Of a DNA stretch of 17,439 nt, positions 1 to 6,455 are shown piece by piece (the stretch's first letter is position 1; every line of letters begins with the position of its first letter). Position numbers and translations under genes: made by a program. The DNA comes from an uncultured Bacteroidales bacterium. Lineage in GTDB: Bacteria > Bacteroidota > Bacteroidia > Bacteroidales > Paludibacteraceae. A model generated the notes under the pieces. The model made no database searches and was not told the DNA's origin. It saw only the letters and a program-made list of their open reading frames with translations. The stretch spans positions 1-17,439 of the forward strand of contig CAKUUM010000043.1 of assembly GCA_934692905.1 (NCBI GenBank), in the 5' to 3' direction.

Positions 1-1233
1 AACGAGAACGGCGGTGCCGATTTGAGCAAAGACCCGATGGCTATGCAACGTCTGAAAGAGGCTGCCGAGAAAGCCAAAATCGAGTTGTCGAACACGACCT
101 CTACCGAAATCAACCTGCCGTACATAATGCCTGTAAACGGCGTTCCGGCTCACTTGGTTAAGACGCTGACCCGTGCGAAATTCGAGCAACTGATTGACGA
201 CCTTATCCAGAAGACGATTGCTCCTTGCCGTACCGCTTTGCAGAAAGCAGGCTTGAGCACCAGCGATATTGACGAGGTCATCCTCGTGGGTGGTTCGACC
301 CGTATTCCTGCTATCCAAGATGCGGTACAAAAATTCTTCGGCAAAACCCCGAACAAGGGCGTTAACCCCGACGAGGTAGTAGCCGTAGGTGCAGCCATCC
401 AAGGCGGTGTGCTGACGGGTGAAGTAAAAGACGTGCTGTTGCTGGATGTTACCCCGCTGAGCCTCGGCATCGAGACCATGGGCGGTGTGATGACCAAGAT
501 GATTGACGCCAACACGACTATCCCGACCAAGAAGACCGAGACCTTTACCACGGCGGTGGACAACCAGCCGAGCGTAGAGATCAAGGTGCTGCAAGGTGAG
601 CGTCCTATGGCTGCCCAGAACAAGCAAATCGGTATCTTCCACTTGGACGGCATTATGCCGGCACGTCGTGGCGAACCGCAGATTGAGGTTACTTTCGATA
701 TTGATGCCAACGGTATCCTGAACGTAACCGCCAAGGATAAGGCTACGGGCAAAGAGCAGAAGATCCGTATCGAGGCTTCGAGCGGCTTGAGCGAGGAGGA
801 AATCAAGCGTATGAAGGCTGAGGCAGAGGCTAACGCCGAGGCAGACAAACGCGAGAAAGAGCGCGTTGACAAACTCAACAAAGCCGACGCTACTATCTTC
901 CAGACTGAGAAGCAACTTGCCGAACTGGGCGACAAACTGCCTGCTGACAAGAAAGCGCCTATCGAGGAAGCGCTCAAGAACCTGAAAGAGGCTTACGAGA
1001 AGAAAGACGCTGATGCATGCGAGGCTGCCAACAACGCACTGATGACCGCCTTCCAGGCTGCAAGTGCAGAGATGTACAATGCACAGAACGCGAATGCGGG
1101 AGCAGGTGCACAAGGTGCTGATTTCAGCGGTGCACAAAACGGTGGCTTCAATGGTGGTGCCCAAGGCGGTTCTTCCAACTCAGGCAATAACGACGGCGGT
1201 GCCGAGGATGTGGACTTCGAGGAAGTGAAGTAA
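1..1233 (+). CDS. dnaK: Chaperone protein DnaK (Hsp70), 3' part; 5' end lies outside the window
   Basis: ATP-dependent cytoplasmic chaperone working with DnaJ and GrpE. The reading frame is open from base 1, so the gene begins upstream; about 410 residues are present out of a usual ~635-640. Visible in order are the late ATPase domain (VILVGGSTRIPAIQ, then NPDEVVAVGAAIQGG), the interdomain linker DVLLLDVTPLSLGIET, the substrate-binding beta domain, and the charged helical lid (SEEEIKRMKAEAEANAE). A Gly/Asn/Gln-rich tail ends in the conserved DVDFEEVK. Nothing looks broken. The first internal TTG or ATG codons are not real starts. The stop is followed at once by a short CAATGCR repeat and then a strong terminator, so this is the end of its transcription unit. 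The identification is secure from the signature motifs. Confidence 0.97.
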   Translation, partial: NENGGADLSKDPMAMQRLKEAAEKAKIELSNTTSTEINLPYIMPVNGVPAHLVKTLTRAKFEQLIDDLIQKTIAPCRTALQKAGLSTSDIDEVILVGGSTRIPAIQDAVQKFFGKTPNKGVNPDEVVAVGAAIQGGVLTGEVKDVLLLDVTPLSLGIETMGGVMTKMIDANTTIPTKKTETFTTAVDNQPSVEIKVLQGERPMAAQNKQIGIFHLDGIMPARRGEPQIEVTFDIDANGILNVTAKDKATGKEQKIRIEASSGLSEEEIKRMKAEAEANAEADKREKERVDKLNKADATIFQTEKQLAELGDKLPADKKAPIEEALKNLKEAYEKKDADACEAANNALMTAFQAASAEMYNAQNANAGAGAQGADFSGAQNGGFNGGAQGGSSNSGNNDGGAEDVDFEEVK

Positions 1234-1252
1234 CAATGCGCAATGCATAATG
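1234..1252 (+). repeat. Short CAATGCR heptamer repeat directly after the dnaK stop
   Basis: Two perfect heptamers, CAATGCG (1234-1240) and CAATGCA (1241-1247), followed by the degenerate TAATG, fill the space between the dnaK stop codon and the terminator stem. The same heptamer occurs four times in tandem inside mnmE (3856-3883, opposite strand), so this is one of two sites of a dispersed repeat in the window. Confidence 0.6.
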
Positions 1253-1291
1253 AAAAAAGGCTGTTTGACAAATTGTCAGACAACCTTTTTT
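1253..1291 (+). terminator. Intrinsic terminator of dnaK, probably bidirectional
   Basis: An 18-bp stem (1253-1270 with 1274-1291, including G-U pairs and a 3-nt loop) begins with AAAAAAGG and ends with CCTTTTTT. The A-run on one side and T-run on the other let it end both dnaK on the plus strand and the lipoprotein gene at 1331-2161 on the minus strand. The arms CTGTTTGACA and TGTCAGACA, and the downstream TTGTATAGAT, resemble the terminator at 2932-2974. Confidence 0.9.
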
Positions 1292-1330
1292 CGTTGTATA
1301 GATATGAGAGCCTATGGGTTGGGAAATGCT

Positions 1331-2161
1331 TTATAAATCCTGCACGAGGCGCATGCTGTACCCCTGCCCCATAAAACTGACACCATTAGCCCCTAACAGG
1401 CTCACGTTAAAACCAAGGTTCCATGCTCCACCAGCCGTAAACGCTGAACTTGACCAATAGAAACCATCCATGTCAACGTGATATATATCTTTCCCGTCGC
1501 GGAAACCGGCAGCAGGCAAGAATACGGCACCTGCAGCCTCTAACTTAGCCCATTGTTTGGTATCGTAGTCGTTTAGATACCAACCTTTTATGCCGGCGTA
1601 GAAGGTCAACCCTTTTGGGGTAGTCCAACCGTTAGGCATGACAAATACACCGGGATGCGCTTCTGTTTCCGTACGGATAATGCCGGTTCCGTAAAGTTCA
1701 GAGGCATTCGGACGCTGATTGAATATATACATCCACTCACCGGTAGTCAATGTGCGCCATTGATTGGGTTTGTTGCCACCATTGGAAATCGCATTAATGC
1801 CCCAGTCTACAAATGTGGTATCCTCAAAAGTTCCGTCCACGATTGTCGGGTTATTGCCACTTCCCCACGCAAACATATCTATCCAACCATCATATGTATT
1901 GCTGATATTTTTGTTTGCATCTTCCAGATATTCATACTGTTGCGATGCAAAACGCCATGTCTGTGTACCGGCTTTGTACTGCAGATTGCCCATTGCAAAG
2001 CGAACTTGCTTACCCTCATCTACCGAGAATACGCCTTTGGTGATGGCACCATTCTGAACGCCGGTCTTATTGCCGTACTCGTCAGGTACATTTGTCTCGC
2101 AGGCTGTCAGACACAGCCCGATTCCCACTACGCACCATAGTGCATTGAATTTTGATAGCAT
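1331..2161 (-). CDS. Predicted lipoprotein with a FISUMP / formylglycine-enzyme-like C-terminal domain
   Basis: 276-residue predicted surface or periplasmic lipoprotein. The start chosen is the ATG at 2161, which gives a short basic N-terminus, a hydrophobic stretch and the lipobox LTAC (Cys21); an in-frame ATG at 2239 would put 26 non-signal residues in front. The mature part carries KQVRFAMGNLQYK, TWRFASQQYEYL, DMFAWGSG, WRTLTTGEWMYIFNQR, LPAAGFRDG and a terminal FYWSSSAF...GYSMRLVQDL. This pattern is shared by many Bacteroidota proteins with the Fibrobacter-type paralogous (FISUMP) domain, related in fold to sulfatase-modifying and C-type-lectin-like proteins. Catalysis is not expected; a binding role is inference. 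It lies downstream of a probable structured RNA on the same strand, and its 3' end faces the dnaK terminator. No clear TAnnTTTG promoter was found immediately upstream. Confidence 0.8.
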   Translation of the reverse strand: MLSKFNALWCVVGIGLCLTACETNVPDEYGNKTGVQNGAITKGVFSVDEGKQVRFAMGNLQYKAGTQTWRFASQQYEYLEDANKNISNTYDGWIDMFAWGSGNNPTIVDGTFEDTTFVDWGINAISNGGNKPNQWRTLTTGEWMYIFNQRPNASELYGTGIIRTETEAHPGVFVMPNGWTTPKGLTFYAGIKGWYLNDYDTKQWAKLEAAGAVFLPAAGFRDGKDIYHVDMDGFYWSSSAFTAGGAWNLGFNVSLLGANGVSFMGQGYSMRLVQDL

Positions 2162-2303
2162 ACATTTTACCCTATACGTGTCGGGCGCAACTTTTACCGC
2201 TATGGGCACTCGCGTTGTTGTTAATTTGGTATTAGACATCTGCCCAGAATGTCAATGGTATGTATGCAGAATAGTCAATGCACTTCATATCGCTTACGGA
2301 CAT

Positions 2304-2353
2304 AAAAAAAGCGCAGACCTCCATATTGCCTATCCAATAACAGAGGCCTTCGC
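2304..2353 (-). terminator. Intrinsic terminator at the 3' end of the candidate RNA
   Basis: On the minus strand GCGAAGGCCTC pairs with GAGGTCTGCGC (10 of 11 positions, one G-U) around a 21-nt loop, directly followed by seven T residues (plus-strand A2304-2310). It sits about 143 bases upstream of the lipoprotein start at 2161, so it would end the RNA before that gene or act as an attenuator. Confidence 0.7.
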
Positions 2354-2662
2354 ATTGCCTGATAGAACAAATAAACAACAGGAAACCTACGCCGATATGA
2401 CGGCATACTATCCTGTTGCTCTGTTTGCGGCAAACATAGTGGCACCTACAAGCGCTACTCTATACAACCACAAATGCGCACAGCACACCCGTGCTGCACG
2501 AATAGTATGACCATATCATACCCATAGGTTTATTGTCTTTGGTTTTTGTTCTATAGTGAAAGTTGCGAAGTTTCTGCTATTAAAAACGCAAAGCGTCAAT
2601 AAACGCTACAATATACATAAACCCACCCAAAGAAAGAGTCACTCCCCTTTCGGCGCAGGTTT
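2304..2662 (-). ncRNA. Candidate structured RNA of about 350 nt, family not recognised
   Basis: No credible protein is encoded here on either strand, but the minus strand carries a promoter-like pair (2669-2700) just upstream and a hairpin plus T7 tract at the end (2304-2353). Between them are successive hairpins: 2505-2521 (6-bp stem), 2478-2497 (stem with a bulge), 2438-2459 (7 of 8 pairs), 2423-2435 (GTTTG/CAAAC) and 2376-2418 (CAACAGGA/TCCTGTTG closing a second 7-bp helix, TATGCCG/CGGCGTA). The 5' part also allows long-range pairing of GTTTATTG with CAATAAAC. I could not match it to tmRNA, RNase P RNA, SRP RNA or a cobalamin riboswitch. It may be an independent small RNA (a 6S-like RNA is possible) or the long leader of the downstream lipoprotein gene. 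Ends are approximate. The rest of the gap on its left (2162-2303) shows nothing clear. Confidence 0.5.
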
Positions 2663-2668
2663 ACGCTG

Positions 2669-2700
2669 CAGAGTTACAACTTTATTTCCTTTTTTCCAAA
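2669..2700 (-). promoter_or_regulatory. Bacteroidota-type promoter for the candidate RNA
   Basis: On the minus strand TTTG (2700-2697) is followed after 20 bases by TAACTCTG (2676-2669), one mismatch from the TAnnTTTG -7 consensus. The region closely resembles the promoter at 3498-3529: both read CGCTGCARAGWTACAACTTTATTT on the plus strand, apart from small changes beyond that core. The transcript would start near 2662. Confidence 0.55.
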
Positions 2701-2837
2701 TATATATAGCTCGTAATTTGTATATCACAAAATTATTGCGTAATTTCGTGTGGTTCAAATAGTTACAACGGGTGGTGTGTATTGCATGCTTTATTGGAAG
2801 TGGTATTATTTCGAGAGTCCCCTATATCATAGCCTAT

Positions 2838-2924
2838 AGTCCTGCCTTGTATTTGTCGGGGTAAGTGTATGTGATTAGTATGTGGTTAGTATGTGATTAG
2901 TATGTGATTCTGCCGACCTTGCCG
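2838..2924 (+). repeat. Dispersed 11-bp-unit repeat element, copy 1
   Basis: An 87-bp element. Left flank (contains TTTGTCGGGGTAAGTGTAT), three full units GTGATTAGTAT / GTGGTTAGTAT / GTGATTAGTAT, a partial unit GTGATTC, then the right flank TGCCGACCTTGCCG. The flanks hold a short inverted GTCGG/CCGAC. The same element, with one more unit, is present in reverse orientation at 6329-6423, and a truncated copy lies at 17333-17362. All three are intergenic. Confidence 0.85.
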
Positions 2925-2931
2925 TGACCAT

Positions 2932-2974
2932 AAAAAGAGACTGCCTGACAATTTTGCATTGTTAGACAGTCTCT
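2932..2974 (-). terminator. Intrinsic terminator of the 3023-3469 lipoprotein gene
   Basis: On the minus strand a 17-bp stem, AGAGACTGTCTAACAAT with ATTGTCAGGCAGTCTCT (two G-U type positions, 5-nt loop), is followed by a TTTTT run (plus A2932-2936). It starts about 50 bases past the stop codon of the minus-strand gene. It is related in sequence to the dnaK terminator. Confidence 0.85.
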
Positions 2975-3022
2975 GTTTTGTTGTATAGATGTGGGATACT
3001 TGTATATTAGGTGGAGATTAAT

Positions 3023-3469
3023 TCATTCTTTCTTCTCCGTATTCTTTTTCAACTGCATATTCACTTCGAACTCACACTCACCCATGCACCAATCTTTCTC
3101 ACTCTTTTGCCATTTCACTATCACTTGCGTAGAATCGGCTTGGTACTCCTGTGCGGTATCGGTGAATACTACATTCAATGTATCCACTTGGCTATTGTCA
3201 TACCTCATGCTGCCATCAAACCGCCCGTCTTTTCCCGTTACGACAGGTTCGTAATTCATTCGGGCATTGCCATATTTGGGTGCCTTGATAGTTACCTGTA
3301 TATCTTCCAATGGCTGCTTCAGTTCGTTGGTCACCTCGCCCGAATATTGGTAAGTAACATATGGCACTCCATACATATCTTCATGAATCTCAGCGCACCC
3401 GAACAGCGACAGCACCGCACTCAATAGCACATTTATCTGCGCCAATACCTTAAGTTTCAAGCGTTTCAT
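3023..3469 (-). CDS. Small predicted lipoprotein, resembles the radical SAM-associated lipoprotein family
   Basis: 148 residues. The N-terminus is basic, then hydrophobic, with the lipobox LFGC (Cys25), so export and lipid attachment are expected. After the Cys comes AEIHEDMYGVPYVTYQYSG, then a beta-rich carboxypeptidase-regulatory-like or immunoglobulin-like stretch (GEVTNELKQPLEDIQVTIKAP, VTGKDGRFDG, DTLNVVFTD) and a lysine/glutamate-rich end. The segment from the Cys through YGVPYVTYQYSGEVT...PLEDIQV resembles the Bacteroidales putative lipoproteins that are usually encoded beside a radical SAM/SPASM enzyme; this is recognition from memory and no such enzyme lies in the window. It has its own promoter (3498-3529, leader about 22 nt) and terminator, so it is monocistronic. 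Function unknown. Confidence 0.75.
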   Translation of the reverse strand: MKRLKLKVLAQINVLLSAVLSLFGCAEIHEDMYGVPYVTYQYSGEVTNELKQPLEDIQVTIKAPKYGNARMNYEPVVTGKDGRFDGSMRYDNSQVDTLNVVFTDTAQEYQADSTQVIVKWQKSEKDWCMGECEFEVNMQLKKNTEKKE

Positions 3470-3497
3470 CTTAATACAACATTAATTGTTTGCGCTG

Positions 3498-3529
3498 CAA
3501 AGATACAACTTTATTTCTGATTTTGCAAA
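3498..3529 (-). promoter_or_regulatory. Bacteroidota-type promoter of the small lipoprotein gene
   Basis: Minus strand TTTG (3529-3526), 20-base spacer, TATCTTTG (3505-3498), an exact TAnnTTTG match. The expected start of transcription is near 3491, leaving a leader of about 22 nt before the ATG at 3469. It lies in the short gap between mnmE and this gene. Confidence 0.8.
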
Positions 3530-3549
3530 TGTCTGTTGTCTTGTATCTA

Positions 3550-4884
3550 TTACTTCCCGATACAGAATTTGCTGAAGATATTGTTCAGTACCTCTTGGGA
3601 CGTGATTTGACCCGTTATCTCGCCGAGAGCGGTGAGACAGTCCTGCAGGTCCATACTCAGGAACTCTCCGCTAAGTTGCTCCTGCAGTCCCTCTTCCACA
3701 CGGCGAATAGCGTCCAAGGCACGCACAAGGGCTTCGTAATGGCGTGTGTTGCTGATAGTTACGGCATTGCGTGTGTCGAACAACTTGCCCGCTTCCGTAA
3801 TCAATGCCTGCTTCAATACCTCCACATCCCCGCTCTTTGCAGACAGGGCTAATTGCGCATTGTGCATTGCGCATTGTGCATTGACAAGGTCTGCCTTGTT
3901 GAGTACGCGGATAATGGTTTTGCCTTCCAGTCCGGACAGGTCGGAGAGGGTGTCGTGCGGGGCGGTGGCATCTATCACATTGATGATTATCAGGGCTTTG
4001 CGTGCCGCTTGCAGGCTACGCTCAATGCCAAGGCTCTCTATCTTGTCGGCGGTGGTACGGATGCCCGCGGTGTCGATGAAACGGAACAGAATCCCGCCTA
4101 ATACCAAGGTGTCCTCTATGGTGTCGCGCGTGGTACCCTGAATATCGCTTACGATAGCGCGTTCCTCACCCACAAGGGCGTTGAGTAGCGTGGATTTGCC
4201 CACATTCGTGGCACCTATGATAGCCACCGGAATGCCCTGCTTGATGGCATTGCCTGCGCGGAACGAACCCGTCAGGGCGGTGAGTTTAGCGTCTATCTCT
4301 TGTGCCAGCGAGGTCAGTTGATGGCGGTCGGCAAACTCCAGTTCCTCATGGTCAGCGAAGTCCAATTCCAACTCCACAAGTGAGGTGAACTCCAATAACC
4401 GTGCGCGCAAGGTTGCCAGTTCTTGTGACACGCCGCCGCGCAACTGATTGATAGCCAAGTCTTTTTCCGCCTTTGTCTGTGCGGCAATAAGGTCCGCAAC
4501 CGCCTCTGCCTCTGCCAAATCCAGTCTGCCATTCAAGAACGCCCGTTGCGTAAACTCGCCCGCACGTGCCAGTTCGCAATCCGCATCAATCAGCCATTGC
4601 AACAGCGTCTGCTGGATATACAGGCTGCCGTGGCAGGCTATCTCCACCACATCCTCGCCCGTGAACGAGTGCGGGGCACGGAATACGCTCACTAATACCT
4701 CGTCCAAGACCTCGTTATCGCGCGCGATAGTGCCGTAATGAATGGTGTTAGCGTGTGCTTCACGCAGGGGCTTCCTTCCGCGAAACAGGCTGTCGGTCAG
4801 CGCAATAGCGTCCGTTCCGCTCACGCGGACTACGGCAATGCCGCCGCTTCCGTAGGGGGTGGATATGGCACAGATTGTACTCAT
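3550..4884 (-). CDS. mnmE: tRNA uridine-5-carboxymethylaminomethyl(34) synthesis GTPase MnmE
   Basis: Cytoplasmic GTPase that with MnmG modifies U34 of certain tRNAs. The start at 4884 (MSTICAISTPYG) matches the family and overlaps the prmA stop as ATGA; an ATG at 4908 would reach further into prmA. The 444 residues show the N-terminal folate-binding domain, then the G domain: P-loop GATNVGKS (224-231), DTAG (271-274), NKAD (329-332) and SAK (348-350). The C-terminal CIGK carries the conserved Cys441. Between G4 and G5 lies VNAQCAMHNAQLA, encoded by a CAATGCR heptamer array (3850-3883) that looks like an in-frame repeat insertion in a surface loop. The gene is last in the nitroreductase-prmA-mnmE operon; no clear terminator follows it. 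Confidence 0.96.
   Translation of the reverse strand: MSTICAISTPYGSGGIAVVRVSGTDAIALTDSLFRGRKPLREAHANTIHYGTIARDNEVLDEVLVSVFRAPHSFTGEDVVEIACHGSLYIQQTLLQWLIDADCELARAGEFTQRAFLNGRLDLAEAEAVADLIAAQTKAEKDLAINQLRGGVSQELATLRARLLEFTSLVELELDFADHEELEFADRHQLTSLAQEIDAKLTALTGSFRAGNAIKQGIPVAIIGATNVGKSTLLNALVGEERAIVSDIQGTTRDTIEDTLVLGGILFRFIDTAGIRTTADKIESLGIERSLQAARKALIIINVIDATAPHDTLSDLSGLEGKTIIRVLNKADLVNAQCAMHNAQLALSAKSGDVEVLKQALITEAGKLFDTRNAVTISNTRHYEALVRALDAIRRVEEGLQEQLSGEFLSMDLQDCLTALGEITGQITSQEVLNNIFSKFCIGK
3850..3883 (-). repeat. CAATGCR heptamer array inside mnmE
   Basis: Read on the minus strand, four perfect tandem heptamers alternate CAATGCA / CAATGCG (3883-3856), followed by a degenerate CAATTA. The array encodes NAQCAMHNAQLA within MnmE, between the NKAD and SAK nucleotide-binding motifs. 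The same heptamer stands after the dnaK stop at 1234-1247. Confidence 0.85.
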
Positions 4885-5642
4885 TTTCGCAGTTGTATCA
4901 TTCTCCATTCGCCACGCGCACGGGTAGCGATATGCGTCAGTCCCGCTTGCGCGGCGGCATCGGTCAGTATAGGCACGTCCGCCTCATAGAAACCGCTGAG
5001 CCATACCTCCCCATTGGGGGCGGTATAGTGTGCATAATCGGGCAGTTGGGCAAGCAATATGTTGCGGTGAATGTTCGCCAGAATCAGGTCGTAATCGCCT
5101 GCGGGAGGCGTGTTGCCTTGGCGAATGTCCATTTGGACATCGTTCTGCGTGGCGTTCTCCTGCGCGTTGCGTACACTTTGCTCGTCAATATCCACTGCTG
5201 TCACGTGCGTTGCCCCGCACTTGGCTGCCATAATGCCCAACACTCCTGTGCCGCAACCCATATCCAATACGCGCGCAAAGCGACCCTTGTTCTCCACCAA
5301 GGCATCGACCATCATGGAGGTGGTCTCGTGGTGCCCTGCGCCAAAGGCACAGCGTGGCGTAATGCGCACATCCATAGGCAGTTGCTCTACCTCGTGTTCG
5401 GCTTCCCACGCGGCGTTCCAATCCTCCTCGGGGCAGTCCTCAAAGGATAGGAGTTGCACACCTTGGGTGTCCTTAATCAACGCCTCAACCTCCGCGCGGC
5501 GGGCACGGAGAAGAGCGGTCGGGATATAGGCTTGGTCGCCATCGAATGCGTCGAAACCTACGTCACACAGCGACTGCTCAAAGAGGTCATGCTGCCATGG
5601 TTCGGCAAACGAATACGCGAGGTGCGCTACGGAGTACTGCAT
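4881..5642 (-). CDS. prmA: Ribosomal protein L11 methyltransferase PrmA
   Basis: SAM-dependent enzyme that methylates ribosomal protein L11. 253 residues from the ATG at 5642 (MQYSVAHLAYSF); an ATG at 5657 is possible but would overlap the nitroreductase gene. An N-terminal L11-binding domain is followed by DWNAAWEAEHEVEQLPMDV, AFGAGHHETTSM (about 99-110), the SAM motif VLDMGCGTGVLGI (125-137), AVDIDE (149-154) and the catalytic-loop motif ANIHRNILL (N190, N194). The protein is short for the family (usually about 280-295); the segment between DWNAAWE and PRCAFGAGHH seems to lack roughly 15-20 residues present in E. coli and Bacteroides PrmA. The gene begins 8 nt after the nitroreductase stop and overlaps mnmE by 4 nt, so translation is probably coupled. 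Confidence 0.93.
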   Translation of the reverse strand: MQYSVAHLAYSFAEPWQHDLFEQSLCDVGFDAFDGDQAYIPTALLRARRAEVEALIKDTQGVQLLSFEDCPEEDWNAAWEAEHEVEQLPMDVRITPRCAFGAGHHETTSMMVDALVENKGRFARVLDMGCGTGVLGIMAAKCGATHVTAVDIDEQSVRNAQENATQNDVQMDIRQGNTPPAGDYDLILANIHRNILLAQLPDYAHYTAPNGEVWLSGFYEADVPILTDAAAQAGLTHIATRARGEWRMIQLRK

Positions 5643-5650
5643 GGCGGGTT

Positions 5651-6271
5651 TTACCAACGGTTGTAGTGGACGTTCTCTTCCTTAAACTTCTGCTTTACAG
5701 CAGGTTGCTCTGCGGGAATGCCTACGGGAACAATGCACATCGGGATGATATACTCGGGCAAACCCAAGAGTTCCTGTACCTGTGCGGTACGCTCGCGGCT
5801 CGGATAGACACCCGTCCAGACTGCACCAAGACCCATGGCGTGTGCGGCAAGGAGCAGGTTCTCCGTGGCTGCTGATACGTCGTTAATCCAAAAACCCTGT
5901 CCCTCGCCTTCGATAGTCTTTGTCATGTCGCCGCACATCACGAAGGCACAGGCTGCGCCATTGTCGCAACGGCAAAAAGGAAAGGCTTCGCCCATCTTGC
6001 GGAGCAATGCTTCATCCGTCACCACCACAAAAGCCCACGGCTGTTTGTTCATTGCCGACGGAGCCGACATGGCACAGCGGAGGAGTGTGTTAATCTGCTC
6101 ATTACTAATCTTTTCTCCCGTAAACTTGCGAATGGAAGCACGGGTCTGGATGGCGTTGAGTACCGCTTCTTGCTGCGGATTGGTGGTTTCGGTTTGCATA
6201 CTTTGGTTGGTGTTTTGAGCGCAACTGACGAGCATTCCGCCCAGCAGTGCTATGAGCAATAATTTTTTCAT
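5651..6271 (-). CDS. Nitroreductase-family flavoprotein with a lipoprotein signal peptide
   Basis: 206 residues. The start at 6271 gives MKKLLLIALLGGMLVSC, a lipoprotein signal with lipobox LVSC (Cys17); the open frame runs 26 codons further upstream, but across the promoter. The rest is a nitroreductase fold: RASIRKFTGEKISNEQINTLL with the RxSxRxF FMN-binding motif, APSAMNKQPWAFVVVTD, the central GFWINDVSAATENLLLAAHAMGLGAVWTGVYP, and the C-terminal PVGIPAEQP. Members reduce nitro, quinone or other acceptors with NAD(P)H and FMN. A lipidated, exported form is unusual because those cofactors are mainly cytoplasmic; the substrate cannot be told. It is the first gene of the operon with prmA and mnmE, driven by the promoter at 6292-6322. 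Confidence 0.88.
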   Translation of the reverse strand: MKKLLLIALLGGMLVSCAQNTNQSMQTETTNPQQEAVLNAIQTRASIRKFTGEKISNEQINTLLRCAMSAPSAMNKQPWAFVVVTDEALLRKMGEAFPFCRCDNGAACAFVMCGDMTKTIEGEGQGFWINDVSAATENLLLAAHAMGLGAVWTGVYPSRERTAQVQELLGLPEYIIPMCIVPVGIPAEQPAVKQKFKEENVHYNRW

Positions 6272-6291
6272 TGTTGTGTAATTTGGGTTTG

Positions 6292-6322
6292 CAAAGTTAC
6301 AAGTTTTTGTTGGACTATACAA
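6292..6322 (-). promoter_or_regulatory. Bacteroidota-type promoter of the nitroreductase-prmA-mnmE operon
   Basis: Minus strand TTG (6322-6320), 20-base spacer, TAACTTTG (6299-6292), an exact TAnnTTTG. The leader before the ATG at 6271 would be about 15 nt. The dispersed repeat copy 2 begins only 7 bases upstream of the -33 element. Confidence 0.75.
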
Positions 6323-6328
6323 GCCTCT

Positions 6329-6423
6329 CGGCAAGGTCGGCGGAATCACATACTAATCACATACTAACCACATACTAATCACATACTAATCTCATACACT
6401 TACCCCGACAAACACACGGGACT
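6329..6423 (-). repeat. Dispersed 11-bp-unit repeat element, copy 2
   Basis: A 95-bp element, same parts as copy 1 but on the minus strand: left flank with TTTGTCGGGGTAAGTGTAT, four units GAGATTAGTAT / GTGATTAGTAT / GTGGTTAGTAT / GTGATTAGTAT, then GTGATTC and CGCCGACCTTGCCG. It has exactly one unit more than copy 1. It lies 32 bases past the phosphatase stop codon and just upstream of the next operon's promoter. Confidence 0.85.
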
Positions 6424-6455
6424 AAACAGGGGAACTTCGCAATCCGCATATGTAT

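Noticed and set aside
2431..2460. Possible cobalamin riboswitch, from a GCCACT match
   Set aside because: Only this short match is present; the other conserved boxes are missing and the downstream gene is not linked to cobalamin.
2070..2510. 146-codon plus-strand open frame across the lipoprotein start and the candidate RNA
   Set aside because: Odd composition, no motif, and it crosses a lipoprotein signal peptide and several RNA hairpins on the other strand.
6329..6423. CRISPR array
   Set aside because: The units are 11 bp in direct tandem with no spacers, and no cas gene is present.
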